Source: Lachnoanaerobaculum sp. ICM7
GTDB lineage: Bacteria > Bacillota > Clostridia > Lachnospirales > Lachnospiraceae
DNA length: 35,634 nucleotides
Assembly (NCBI RefSeq): GCF_000287675.1
Contig: NZ_ALJL01000007.1
Location: 1 to 35,634 of the forward strand
Reading direction: 5' to 3'
The position numbers and the translations under genes were made by a program. The notes below the pieces were generated by a model, which did not search any database, was not told the origin of the DNA, and worked only from the letters and a program-made list of their open reading frames with translations. This document shows positions 22,724 through 31,814 of the stretch, piece by piece. Positions within the stretch are counted from its first letter, which is position 1. Each line of letters begins with the position of its first letter.

Positions 22724-25624
22724 ATGTTAGCTGTTAATATGGAGGATGTAATAAGTGTTATCAAATCTATAGCGCCACACCTTGTGGCTATAGTGACACT
22801 TTTTGTGGCGGCCCTTGTGGTCATGTTTATCACAAGAAAGGAAAAGCCTGCACTAAAAAATCTTATAAGATCGGCGTCATGGCTTGTTTTTGGACTGGGA
22901 ACACTTTTAAGTATCAATCTTATGATAAACGGCCCTTTAAAGACTATGATAACACTTGCTACAGGAAGGGGAGTTATAACTGAACAGTCTTTAAATGAAG
23001 CAAAGTCATTAGGTGAGGAGATTTCAAGTGAGGGTATTGTGCTTTTAAAGAATGACTCAACACTTCCGCTTCAAAAGGGTTCAAAACTCAATCTCTTCGG
23101 GTGGTCGTCAACGAATCCCTTATACGGAGGTACAGGTTCAGGAGGACTTAACGATTCATTCCCTACGGTATCACTTATTGAAGGATTACAGAATGCCGGA
23201 TTTGAGGTAAATGAGGAACTTGTAAAGTTTTATACAGATTTCAGGCAGAAAAGACCTACAGTAGGAATGTGGGGACAGGATTGGACTATACCTGAGCCTT
23301 CAATTGAACAATATAATGAGGCAAATATTTTTGATAATGCAAGAAATTATTCCGATAAAGCTGTAGTTGTTATTGCAAGATCCGGCGGTGAGGGGGCTGA
23401 TTTACCGAGAAGCCTTGATCCCGGTGTTGAAGATACATTTGTGGACGGAGGTACTTTCGGATCAAAGGGTATCAGATATAGTGATCAAAAGGACGACCTG
23501 GATGCCGATAAGAGCTATTTGGAGCTTTCAAACAGAGAAACAGCAATGCTTGATGCGGTAAATAAGAAATTTAAAAACATTATTGTAATCATAAATGCTT
23601 CAAATCCTATGGAACTTGGTTTTGTAAATGAATATGAGAATATAACAAGTGTGGTTTGGTGTCCGGGAGCAGGACAGACGGGATTTAATGCTCTTGGTAA
23701 GATTCTTGACGGAGAGGTAAATCCTTCAGGTAAGACAAGCGATATCTTTGTATATGACTTAAAAACAACACCAAGCTATAATAACTTCGGAGATTTCCAC
23801 TATACAAATATGGATGAGTTTGCCGTAGAGGACAGAGGAGTATCATACAACCCAAGTTTTGTAAACTATGTTGAGGGTATTTATGTAGGATACAGATTTT
23901 ATGAGACTGCAGCTAAAGAAGGTGCTATAAATTACGCCGGATATGTACAGTATCCGTTCGGTTACGGACTTTCTTATACCAACTTCACAAAGGAAATGGG
24001 AGAGATAGTTGCAAATAACGGTAAGATAAGTGTCGATGTATTGGTGACAAATACAGGAAATGTTGCAGGAAAAGATGTTGTTCAGTTATATTTCAATCCT
24101 CCTTATACAAACGGAGGTATTGAAAAGGCGAGTACAAATCTTATAGGCTTTGCTAAAACAAAGCTTTTACAACCGGGTGAAAGTGAGACTGTAAAGATTA
24201 CTTTTGCGGTTGAAGATATGTCATCATTTGATGAAAAAATCAAAAAGGCTTATGTGCTTGAAAAGGGAGTGTATGAGATCAGCTTACAGGAAGATTCTCA
24301 TAATATGCTTGATACAAGAACATTCCCTCTTGAAGATGATATAGTTTACGGTGATACAAACAAGAGAAGCAGTGATGATTCTGTTGCTACAAGTAAACTT
24401 GACGATATGAGAGGCGATTTTACAGTTCTTTCAAGAAAGGATAAATTTGCAAATCTTGAGGAAGCGACAAAGGCGCCTACAAATTTTGTGCTTCCGGCAG
24501 ATAAAAAGGCTGAATTTTTAAATAACAGTAATTATGACGGCAAAAAATTGGATATTGAATCTGATGAGATGCCGAAGACAAATGCAAATAATAAAATAAA
24601 ACTGGCAGAACTCAGAGGGCTTGACTATGATGATGAAGCCTGGGAGAGTCTTCTTGACAATCTAAGTTTTGATGATATGTCAAAACTTGTAGCTTTGGGA
24701 GGATATCAGACCACAACAATAGGAAAAATAGGTAAAGTACAGACAGTTGACTGTGACGGACCTTCTTCAATAAACAATAATTTTACAAAGAAGGGTTCAA
24801 TAGGACTTCCTGCAACAATAATGCTTGCTAATACCTTTAATACAGACCTTGCACATTCATTTGGAGACAGCATCGGAAAGATGGCAGATGAGATGGAGGT
24901 TTCAGGCTGGTATGCACCGGCTATGAATACACATAGAAGTGCATTCGCAGGAAGAAACTTTGAGTATTTCTCGGAAGATCCTTTGCTTGCAGGAAAGATT
25001 GCATCAGAAGCGGTAAAGGGTGCCGAAGATCATGGAGTATATGCATATATTAAGCATTTTGCTCTAAACGATCAGGAGACCAACAGAAACTATCAGCTCA
25101 TGACTTGGGCGGACGAGCAGACCGTAAGAGAGATATATCTTCGTCCTTTTGAAATATGTGTAAAAGAAGGTAAGGCAAAAGCGGTGATGAGTTCGTTCAA
25201 TCACTACGGAATAACACCTGCAGCCGCATCAAATGAAGTTCTCAATAAGATTCTAAGAGATGAGTGGGGCTTTAGAGGTATGGTGCTTACCGATTATTTC
25301 GGTGCCGGCGGATATGGTTATATGAATGCCGACAGATATATAAGAAACGGTAATGATTTCTGCCTTACAGCAATTGATACAGGTTATAATTATGTAAAGG
25401 ATAAGAGTGCTACAGCAGTGATTGCACTTAGAAAAGCATCACATAATATACTGTATACAACTGTCAACAGTAGAGCATATGCACCTGAAAACCTTAACTT
25501 AGGTATGATGGGATGGCAGATTGCAGCTATAGTGATAGATATTATATGTATAGTAGCAGCTGTACTTTTGGCTTTGAAGGCTTGGAAAAATTACGCTACA
25601 AGAAAAGATGCAGATAATGAATAA
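22724..25624 (+). CDS. Membrane-anchored GH3 glycosidase with permuted domain order
   Basis: This encodes 966 residues. Two hydrophobic segments lie near the N-terminus (about 15-37 and 48-67) and one near the C-terminus (about 930-955), so the enzyme is tethered at both ends. The domain order is unusual for GH3. The C-terminal-type domain comes first (EGIVLLKNDSTLPL, later VQYPFGYGLSYTNF and the fibronectin-like domain), and the catalytic barrel comes last (DCDGPSSINN, GRNFEYFSEDPLLAGKIASE, IKHFALNDQE, nucleophile Asp857 in MVLTDYFGAGG). Permuted GH3 enzymes are known in Lachnospiraceae and Bifidobacteria. The catalytic loop is probably extracellular. The start is ATG 22724 after TAGGAGGAG. 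Its end overlaps the next gene by 17 bp. Confidence 0.88.
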   Translation: MLAVNMEDVISVIKSIAPHLVAIVTLFVAALVVMFITRKEKPALKNLIRSASWLVFGLGTLLSINLMINGPLKTMITLATGRGVITEQSLNEAKSLGEEISSEGIVLLKNDSTLPLQKGSKLNLFGWSSTNPLYGGTGSGGLNDSFPTVSLIEGLQNAGFEVNEELVKFYTDFRQKRPTVGMWGQDWTIPEPSIEQYNEANIFDNARNYSDKAVVVIARSGGEGADLPRSLDPGVEDTFVDGGTFGSKGIRYSDQKDDLDADKSYLELSNRETAMLDAVNKKFKNIIVIINASNPMELGFVNEYENITSVVWCPGAGQTGFNALGKILDGEVNPSGKTSDIFVYDLKTTPSYNNFGDFHYTNMDEFAVEDRGVSYNPSFVNYVEGIYVGYRFYETAAKEGAINYAGYVQYPFGYGLSYTNFTKEMGEIVANNGKISVDVLVTNTGNVAGKDVVQLYFNPPYTNGGIEKASTNLIGFAKTKLLQPGESETVKITFAVEDMSSFDEKIKKAYVLEKGVYEISLQEDSHNMLDTRTFPLEDDIVYGDTNKRSSDDSVATSKLDDMRGDFTVLSRKDKFANLEEATKAPTNFVLPADKKAEFLNNSNYDGKKLDIESDEMPKTNANNKIKLAELRGLDYDDEAWESLLDNLSFDDMSKLVALGGYQTTTIGKIGKVQTVDCDGPSSINNNFTKKGSIGLPATIMLANTFNTDLAHSFGDSIGKMADEMEVSGWYAPAMNTHRSAFAGRNFEYFSEDPLLAGKIASEAVKGAEDHGVYAYIKHFALNDQETNRNYQLMTWADEQTVREIYLRPFEICVKEGKAKAVMSSFNHYGITPAAASNEVLNKILRDEWGFRGMVLTDYFGAGGYGYMNADRYIRNGNDFCLTAIDTGYNYVKDKSATAVIALRKASHNILYTTVNSRAYAPENLNLGMMGWQIAAIVIDIICIVAAVLLALKAWKNYATRKDADNE

Positions 25625-26993
25625 AAATTTTTTAGCATATAAATTAAAAGAATATGTTAGCTCCGGTATATTGCCTATGCATATGCCGGGGCATAAAAGA
25701 AGAGTGCCGAAAGAAATAGAAGAGATTATGACAGATATCTATGATATGGACCTGACGGAAGTAGAGGGCACTGATAATTTACATGATGCTACAGGCATTA
25801 TAAAAGACTCTATGGAGTTTACAAAAAATATATATAAAACTAATAAAACATACTACTTAATAAATGGTTCAAGCTGTGGTATACTTGCAAGTATAAGAGC
25901 CTGTGCCTGTACAGGTGATTATAAAAATAAAAAATCATATATAATAGTGGCGGATAATGCACACTTTAGTGTATATAATGCTATTGAATTGTTAGATTTG
26001 ATACCAATATATGTAAATATAGGGTATAATAATTTAGGCATTGCAAAAGAATGTGATGCAAAGAGTGTGAAAGCACTTTTAGAAGTAAATAAGAAAAAAA
26101 ATATAGTGGCAGCACTGCTTACTTCACCTACATACGAGGGAGTTGTATCCAATATACAATTGATTGCAAAAACTTTGCATGAGTATAATATCCCGGTTAT
26201 AGTGGATGAAGCACATGGTGCCCACCTTACTTATATAGAAAAAACAACAAAAAAATATGCCGATCTTAACAATGCTCTTGATATGGAGTTTCCGTCATCT
26301 GCATTGAATTTTGGTGCAGATATAGTGGTGCAAAGTTTGCATAAAACTCTGCCTTCGCTTACTCAAACTGCTCTTTGTCATTTAAAGTCAAAGTTGATTG
26401 ATGAAAAATGCTTGGAAGAGTCACTCCATATATTTGAAACCAGCTCGCCTTCATATGTTTTTATGGCAGGTATTGATGCTTGTATACGATATATGAGTAA
26501 AAGTTATGCATATGTATCTCAGTATTTAAAGAGTCTGAAAGCCTTCAGAGAAAAAGTTTCAAGCTGTAAAAGTATTCATTTATGGGAGGAAAATACAGGA
26601 CTCGGATATGATTTTACAAAACTTGTAATTTACTCAGATAATATTGACGGGATTACATTGGCAAATATACTCAGGGAATCCTACAATATTGAAACTGAGA
26701 TGAGCAGACCGGAATTTGTGCTTGCGTACAGTACGGTTTGTGACAGTGAAGATGATTTTGACAGGCTGTATAAGGCCTTAAGTGATATTGATAAAAATTT
26801 CGTTTATATAGAACATGAGTCTACATCAAATCTTGATGAAAAGTATCTAAATAAGATTGCGAAAAAAAACATATATATATATCCGCCCGGTGTGCCGGTT
26901 ATAAAGAAGGGGGATATAATAGATCGAGCCGGTTTTGAGTTGTTGCAAGAATATATTAAAAAAGGGAAAAGGGTCTATGGACTGGACCCATAA
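25608..26993 (+). CDS. PLP-dependent Orn/Lys/Arg decarboxylase family protein
   Basis: This is a 461-residue aminotransferase-fold decarboxylase of the YaaO/SpeA group. It begins with the family MHMPGHKRR motif and has EVEGTDNLHDATGII, DEAHGAHL and the PLP-binding Lys246 in SLHKTLPSLTQ. It should decarboxylate arginine, lysine or ornithine to a polyamine precursor; which one is not evident. A C-terminal small domain ends in YIYPPGVPVIKKGD, also typical. The start could be ATG 25608 or ATG 25617. Both overlap the end of the membrane GH3 gene, which implies translational coupling. It heads the housekeeping block, and a guanylate-kinase-like gene follows 5 nt later, as in many Clostridia. Confidence 0.88.
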   Translation: MQIMNKNFLAYKLKEYVSSGILPMHMPGHKRRVPKEIEEIMTDIYDMDLTEVEGTDNLHDATGIIKDSMEFTKNIYKTNKTYYLINGSSCGILASIRACACTGDYKNKKSYIIVADNAHFSVYNAIELLDLIPIYVNIGYNNLGIAKECDAKSVKALLEVNKKKNIVAALLTSPTYEGVVSNIQLIAKTLHEYNIPVIVDEAHGAHLTYIEKTTKKYADLNNALDMEFPSSALNFGADIVVQSLHKTLPSLTQTALCHLKSKLIDEKCLEESLHIFETSSPSYVFMAGIDACIRYMSKSYAYVSQYLKSLKAFREKVSSCKSIHLWEENTGLGYDFTKLVIYSDNIDGITLANILRESYNIETEMSRPEFVLAYSTVCDSEDDFDRLYKALSDIDKNFVYIEHESTSNLDEKYLNKIAKKNIYIYPPGVPVIKKGDIIDRAGFELLQEYIKKGKRVYGLDP

Positions 26994-26998
26994 GTAAA

Positions 26999-27592
26999 AT
27001 GGGAAAAATTTATTATGTAATGGGCAAGAGTGCTTCAGGAAAAGATACTATCTTTAAAAGATTGTATAAGGAGTGCCCGAGAACAAAGAGACTTATAACA
27101 TATACCACAAGACCTATAAGGGATGGGGAAGAAAATGGTGTTGATTACCATTTTGTAGATGAATCCGTTATAGAAGAATATAGAAAACAGGGTAAGCTTA
27201 TAGAGATGAGGACTTATAATACGGTTAAAGGTCCGTGGATATATGCAACTATTGATGACGGATCATTGCATCTTGAAAGTAAAAATTATCTTATAATAGG
27301 AACTCTGGATTCTTATAAAAAAATAAAAGAGTACTATGGTGCGGAAAATGTCGTACCAATATTTATAGAACTCAGTGACGGCATCAGACTGCAGAGAGCT
27401 ATAAACAGAGAGATGGTGCAATCAGAGCCACAGTATGCCGAACTTTGCAGAAGATTTTTGGCGGATGAGGAGGATTTCTCACCTATGAGACTTGAAAACG
27501 CCGGAATTACAAAAAAATATGTCAATGAAGATTTAAATAAGTGTATACTGGAAATAAAAAAAGATATGGGAATAAAGATACAGGATGAGTGA
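26999..27592 (+). CDS. Guanylate kinase-like protein
   Basis: This is a 197-residue P-loop kinase. Walker A is GKSASGKDT at residues 9-17. The GMP-binding signature RLITYTTRPIRDGEENGVDY is clear. The later part diverges from canonical Gmk: MRTYNTVKGPWIYATIDDG stands where Gmk has its HGNYYGT-type loop. It may phosphorylate GMP or dGMP, or it may be a specialised paralogue. The position, between a decarboxylase and holB, is where B. subtilis carries tmk, so the gene takes the place of a nucleotide kinase in this conserved cluster. The start is ATG 26999. Its end overlaps holB by 8 nt. Confidence 0.8.
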   Translation: MGKIYYVMGKSASGKDTIFKRLYKECPRTKRLITYTTRPIRDGEENGVDYHFVDESVIEEYRKQGKLIEMRTYNTVKGPWIYATIDDGSLHLESKNYLIIGTLDSYKKIKEYYGAENVVPIFIELSDGIRLQRAINREMVQSEPQYAELCRRFLADEEDFSPMRLENAGITKKYVNEDLNKCILEIKKDMGIKIQDE

Positions 27593-28556
27593 TTTTATTC
27601 TTGGAAATGAAAAGATAAGGCATCATCTAAGGGAGTCAATAATAAAACGGTCGATATCACATGCATATATCCTTGCAGGAGACAAGGGAATAGGAAAGTC
27701 TAAAATTGCAAGAGAGTTTGCTATGGAACTTATATGTGAGAAGAATACAGGATGCGGAGAGTGTCCTGCGTGCAGGCAGTTTTTGGCGGATGCATATCCG
27801 GATTTTTTTTATATGGATGCCGAAGGCAAAGAAAGTATCGGAATCGACAGGATTCGAGAAAATATAGTGAATGATGTTTCAATCAGACCATATCATGGAA
27901 GAGTAAAGATATATGTAATAGACGAGGCGGATAAGATGACTGTTGGAGCGCAGAATGCACTGTTAAAGACTATAGAAGAACCGCCCGAGTATGTAGTTAT
28001 ATTACTTTTGGTAAGAAATATGAGCTTACTACTTGAAACAATAAGGAGTAGATGTATAAAGCTTTTGTTGAGTGCGGTAAGTAATGACAGAATAAAGAGA
28101 TGGCTTGTTGAAAAAGGTACAAGTGAAGATTTGGCTACGGTGGTAGCCTCGTATTCAAATGGTGCACCGGGGATTGCCAAAGCAATGGCTGAATCTGAGG
28201 ATTTTGCCGGTATGTATAATCAAAATGTAGAGTTTTTGAAAAAGATTTCAGAAGCATCTATAAATGATATACTTTTATTTATAGAAGAATTGAAAAAAAG
28301 AACCGGAGGATTTAAGGATTTTATAAATTTTCTAAGACTCTGGTATAGAGATATATGTATCTTAAAGCTTACAAAAAAGATAGATAACCTTGTATTTATA
28401 AGGGAGGAAAGCATTATACTAAGGCTTTCCAGAGAATATACACTTAAAAAGATTAACAGTATAATAGATTTAATAGATGAAACGGAGACTAGGCTAAACT
28501 CCAATGTAAGCGGAGATACGGTGATGGAATTGCTTTTTATTGGCCTTAGAAAATAG
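27585..28556 (+). CDS. holB: DNA polymerase III delta' subunit
   Basis: This is a 323-residue clamp-loader subunit. Walker A is GDKGIGKS at residues 32-39. A zinc module is formed by Cys51, Cys57, Cys60 and Cys63. The delta-prime-type motifs YVIDEADKMTVGAQNALLKT, IEEPPEYVVILLL and TIRSRC follow. It helps load the sliding clamp at the replication fork. It overlaps the upstream kinase-like gene by 8 nt, and ricT follows 9 nt later. This order is conserved in Firmicutes and supports the identification. Confidence 0.92.
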   Translation: MSDFILGNEKIRHHLRESIIKRSISHAYILAGDKGIGKSKIAREFAMELICEKNTGCGECPACRQFLADAYPDFFYMDAEGKESIGIDRIRENIVNDVSIRPYHGRVKIYVIDEADKMTVGAQNALLKTIEEPPEYVVILLLVRNMSLLLETIRSRCIKLLLSAVSNDRIKRWLVEKGTSEDLATVVASYSNGAPGIAKAMAESEDFAGMYNQNVEFLKKISEASINDILLFIEELKKRTGGFKDFINFLRLWYRDICILKLTKKIDNLVFIREESIILRLSREYTLKKINSIIDLIDETETRLNSNVSGDTVMELLFIGLRK

Positions 28557-28565
28557 GAGAAAAAG

Positions 28566-29375
28566 ATGAGAGTAATAGGCGTTAGGTTTAGAGATGTAGG
28601 TAACATCTGCTACTATGATCCTGATGATATTGATATAGATGTTAATGAGAGAGTAATAGTGGAGACTGATAGAGGCATTGAATGCGGAAGAGTCATATTG
28701 GGTGCCAGAGAACTCAGCGAGACTTATGATAAACCTCTAAAAAAGATAATAAGAAAGGCAAGTTCTGAGGATATTTGTATCTATGAGGAAAACTGCAAGA
28801 AGGAAAAAGAGGCCTTTGATATTTGCAAGTCAAAGATTATTGAACTTAATTTGCCTATGAAACTGATTTCTGCAGAGTATACATTTGATAATGCAAAGGT
28901 TTTATTTTATTTTACTGCAGAATGCAGAGTTGACTTTAGAGAGCTGGTAAAGATACTTGCATCTATTTTCAGAGTAAGAATAGAGCTCAGACAGGTAGGA
29001 GTAAGAGATGAAACCAAGATGGTGGGCGGCATGGGTTCATGTGGAAGAGCGCTTTGCTGTCACAGTTATTTGTCTGACTTTGTACCTGTGTCAATAAAGA
29101 TGGCAAAGGAACAAAGCCTGTCTTTGAATCCTGCAAAAATCAGCGGTGTATGTGGAAGATTGATGTGTTGTTTGAAAAACGAATCCGATACATATGAGTA
29201 TTTAAATAAAAAAATGCCAAGAGAAGGTGTTACAGTGTTAACACCTGCAGGTGAGACAGGTGTAATAGTTACAACCAGTGTATTACGGCAGACTGTAAAG
29301 GTGCTTGTTACAAAATCAGAGGATGCAAAGGAAATTGAAGAGTATCCTTTAAAAGAGATAAGGATACAAGCTTAA
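28566..29375 (+). CDS. ricT: PSP1-domain protein RicT (YaaT)
   Basis: This is a 269-residue PSP1 family protein. It begins RVIGVRFRDVGNICYYDPDD and carries the cysteine signature GSCGRALCCHSYLSDFVP and GVCGRLMCCLKNE, which in RicT ligates an iron-sulfur cluster. In B. subtilis RicT, with RicA and RicF, controls RNase Y-dependent mRNA processing, competence and sporulation. The start is ATG 28566 after AGGAGAAA. The position between holB and the TrmN6-like methyltransferase matches other Firmicutes. Confidence 0.92.
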   Translation: MRVIGVRFRDVGNICYYDPDDIDIDVNERVIVETDRGIECGRVILGARELSETYDKPLKKIIRKASSEDICIYEENCKKEKEAFDICKSKIIELNLPMKLISAEYTFDNAKVLFYFTAECRVDFRELVKILASIFRVRIELRQVGVRDETKMVGGMGSCGRALCCHSYLSDFVPVSIKMAKEQSLSLNPAKISGVCGRLMCCLKNESDTYEYLNKKMPREGVTVLTPAGETGVIVTTSVLRQTVKVLVTKSEDAKEIEEYPLKEIRIQA

Positions 29376-29379
29376 AATC

Positions 29380-30126
29380 ATGAAAGATGAATTGATCAGG
29401 GAAGAATTGGGAGAGAGACTTGATGATCTGCAATGTGAGAATCTCTTCCTTATACAAAATCCGGCTAAGTTTTGCTTCGGCATAGATGCGGTACTTTTGG
29501 CAAATTTTATTAAAGTAAAAAGAGGCGGTCATGCTGTGGACCTTTGTACAGGAAGCGGCATTGTACCGGTGCTTTTGAGTGCGAAAACTCAGGCAAAAAA
29601 AATAACAGGTATTGAAATACAGGAAGATATTGCCGAAATGGCAAACAGAAGTGTAAAGTATAATAGCTTGGAAGAAAAAATTGATATAATAAACGATGAT
29701 ATTGCTAATGCGCTAAAATATATAAAACAAGGAAGTGTTGATACCGTCAGTGTGAATCCGCCATATATGAAAGATACAACAGCTATAAAAAATCCCGATT
29801 TACCGCTTGCTATTGCAAGGCATGAGCTTCTTACAGATCTTGATAAAGTGGTGGAGATTGCAGGTAAGTTATTAAAAGAAAACGGTAAGTTTTTTATGAT
29901 ACACAGGCCAAGCAGGCTTTCCGAAATATTTGCCGCACTAAAGAAAAACAGAATAGAACCCAAGAGAATAAGATTTGTACATCCATATATGGAAAGTAAG
30001 GCAAATCTTGTTTTAATAGAGGGGGTAAAGGGCTCGGGTGTATGGCTGGATGTGGAGCCGCCCCTGGCAGTTTATAAGGATAAAAATATATATACGGATG
30101 AGGTGTTGAAAATATATGGCAGGTAA
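29380..30126 (+). CDS. tRNA1(Val) adenine-37 N6-methyltransferase-like (TrmN6/YabB)
   Basis: This is a 248-residue class I SAM methyltransferase. The SAM-binding motif is HAVDLCTGSGIVPVLLS, the next acidic strand is ITGIEIQEDIAEMA, and the catalytic N6-adenine motif is NPPYMK (VSVNPPYMKDTT). The family modifies a tRNA adenine next to the anticodon. The start is ATG 29380, 4 nt after ricT. It overlaps rsmI by 11 nt. The identity rests on motifs and on the conserved holB-ricT-yabB-rsmI order. Confidence 0.88.
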   Translation: MKDELIREELGERLDDLQCENLFLIQNPAKFCFGIDAVLLANFIKVKRGGHAVDLCTGSGIVPVLLSAKTQAKKITGIEIQEDIAEMANRSVKYNSLEEKIDIINDDIANALKYIKQGSVDTVSVNPPYMKDTTAIKNPDLPLAIARHELLTDLDKVVEIAGKLLKENGKFFMIHRPSRLSEIFAALKKNRIEPKRIRFVHPYMESKANLVLIEGVKGSGVWLDVEPPLAVYKDKNIYTDEVLKIYGR

Positions 30127-30958
30127 AATATATCTGGTGGCTACACCTATAGGAAATCTTTCCGATATCAGTATGAGGGCGATAGAAACATTGAAAAATG
30201 TAGATATAATTGCCTGTGAAGATACAAGAAACACTATAAGGCTTTTGAATCATTTTGAAATAAAAGGACATTTGACCTCATACCATGAATATAATAAAAT
30301 AGACAAGGCATATGAGCTTTGTGAAAAAGTGAAAGAAGGTAATAATATTGCTTTTGTTTCAGATGCAGGAATGCCTGCAATATCAGACCCGGGTTATGAG
30401 CTGGTGGATATCGCATATAAAGAGGGACTGGAGGTTACCGTTGTTCCGGGAGCCAGTGCGGTAGTATCTGCACTTGCAATAAGCGGTATAAGTTCAAGAA
30501 GGTTTGCCTTTGAAGGATTTTTACCTGCGGATAAGAATGAGAAAAAGGAAATATTAACTGAACTTTCACAGGAAAGCCGAACTCTTATTTTATATGAAGC
30601 ACCACATAGATTGCTAAAGACCTTAAAGGAACTTTTTGAGTATATGGGGGATAGAAATATTGCCATAGTAAGAGAAATTACAAAGTTGCATGAAGAGGTT
30701 TTAAGAGGAAAACTGGCGGATATAATAGCTGATTATGAGTCTGAAAAGATTGCAATCAGAGGCGAATATGTACTGGTGATAGAGGGAAAGAGCCTTTTGG
30801 AGAAGAGGGAAGAGAGACAGAAGTCCTTTGAAGAAACCAGTATCAGAGAACATTATGAAAAATATATAGCCGAGGGCATGGACAAAAAAGAGGCGATGAA
30901 GGCAGTGGCAAAAGATAGGGGAATACAAAAGAGAGATGTTTATAAGGAACTCTTGTAA
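30116..30958 (+). CDS. rsmI: 16S rRNA (cytidine-1402 2'-O)-methyltransferase RsmI
   Basis: This is a 280-residue SAM-dependent tetrapyrrole-methylase-fold enzyme. Family motifs are all present: KIYLVATPIGNLSDISMRAI at the start, IIACEDTRNTIRLL, AFVSDAGMPAISDPGYELV and TVVPGASAVVSALAISG. It methylates the ribose of C1402 in the 16S decoding centre. It overlaps the upstream methyltransferase gene by 11 nt. Length is standard. Confidence 0.95.
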   Translation: MAGKIYLVATPIGNLSDISMRAIETLKNVDIIACEDTRNTIRLLNHFEIKGHLTSYHEYNKIDKAYELCEKVKEGNNIAFVSDAGMPAISDPGYELVDIAYKEGLEVTVVPGASAVVSALAISGISSRRFAFEGFLPADKNEKKEILTELSQESRTLILYEAPHRLLKTLKELFEYMGDRNIAIVREITKLHEEVLRGKLADIIADYESEKIAIRGEYVLVIEGKSLLEKREERQKSFEETSIREHYEKYIAEGMDKKEAMKAVAKDRGIQKRDVYKELL

Positions 30959-30973
30959 ATAAAAGGAGGAAAT

Positions 30974-31423
30974 ATGAGAATTGGAATAGGAAATGATCAT
31001 ACGGCAGTTGAGCTGAAGGACATTATTACAGAGCATTTGACAGCGGCGGGTTTTGAAGTTGTGGATTTTGGAGCGAAGGCGGGGGAGAGATGTGACTATC
31101 CTGTACCCGGAAGAGATGTCGCAGAGGCTATAGTTTCCGGAGAAGTGGATAAGGGAGTACTTATTTGCGGTACAGGTATCGGAATATCATTGGCTGCAAA
31201 CAAGGTACCGGGAATCAGAGCGGCAGTTTGTTCAGAGCCTTATTCCGCAAAGATGGCGGCGCTTCACAATAATGCTCAGATTATTGCATTCGGTGCAAGA
31301 GTGGTTGGCTCTGAAATGGCTAAGATGATTGTAGACAGTTTCTTCGAGACCGAGTTTGAAGGCGGCAGACATCAAAACAGACTAGATATTATCAGTGAAA
31401 TAGAAGAAAAGTACTCAAGGTAA
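30974..31423 (+). CDS. rpiB: Ribose-5-phosphate isomerase B / LacAB family
   Basis: This is a 149-residue sugar-phosphate isomerase. Motifs are MRIGIGNDHTAVELKD, CDYPVPGRDVAEAI, VLICGTGIGISLAANKVPGI (with the catalytic cysteine) and HNNAQIIAFGARVVG. It interconverts ribose-5-phosphate and ribulose-5-phosphate; allose-6-phosphate or galactose-6-phosphate isomerase activity is possible in this family. A good AAAGGAGG precedes ATG 30974. It continues the operon after rsmI with a 15-nt gap. Confidence 0.92.
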   Translation: MRIGIGNDHTAVELKDIITEHLTAAGFEVVDFGAKAGERCDYPVPGRDVAEAIVSGEVDKGVLICGTGIGISLAANKVPGIRAAVCSEPYSAKMAALHNNAQIIAFGARVVGSEMAKMIVDSFFETEFEGGRHQNRLDIISEIEEKYSR

Positions 31424-31427
31424 AAAC

Positions 31428-31790
31428 ATGGGAATAGCAAATTGGTTCAGTTTTGAAACAGCAAAGCAGAAAAAGAAGAAGATGGATAGATATTATAAAA
31501 AACTCTATCCTTTCGGAGAAGAGCAAAAGAACTGGGAACAGGACAGGCTCAATGAAACCTTTCCGGATAATAAAAAGACAAAAAGTTATCATTTTGAACT
31601 TTTGATTTTGCGTGAAGGTATTGCAAATCTTTCAGACCCTGATGTTTATGATGAGGATGAGGAGCGTCCAAGCATTGAGGAAGTAATAAAAAACTGGAGA
31701 GATAAAGAGACGGTTTACAGATTAAAGCCTGAAGAAAAGCAACAGTTAATTGAAATTGCGCTTGAAGAAATAGAAAAATTCAGTAAATAA
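31428..31790 (+). CDS. Conserved-looking hypothetical protein
   Basis: This encodes 120 residues, very basic near the N-terminus (AKQKKKKMDRYYKKLYPFGE) and acidic in the middle (DPDVYDEDEERPSIEEVIKN), with no membrane segment. I do not recognise a domain. It begins 4 nt after rpiB and precedes the second pyridoxamine kinase gene by 24 nt, so it is co-transcribed. The smooth codon use and tight spacing support a real gene. Function unknown. Confidence 0.7.
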   Translation: MGIANWFSFETAKQKKKKMDRYYKKLYPFGEEQKNWEQDRLNETFPDNKKTKSYHFELLILREGIANLSDPDVYDEDEERPSIEEVIKNWRDKETVYRLKPEEKQQLIEIALEEIEKFSK

Positions 31791-31814
31791 AAATATATTT
31801 GTTGAGGTGGGTTT

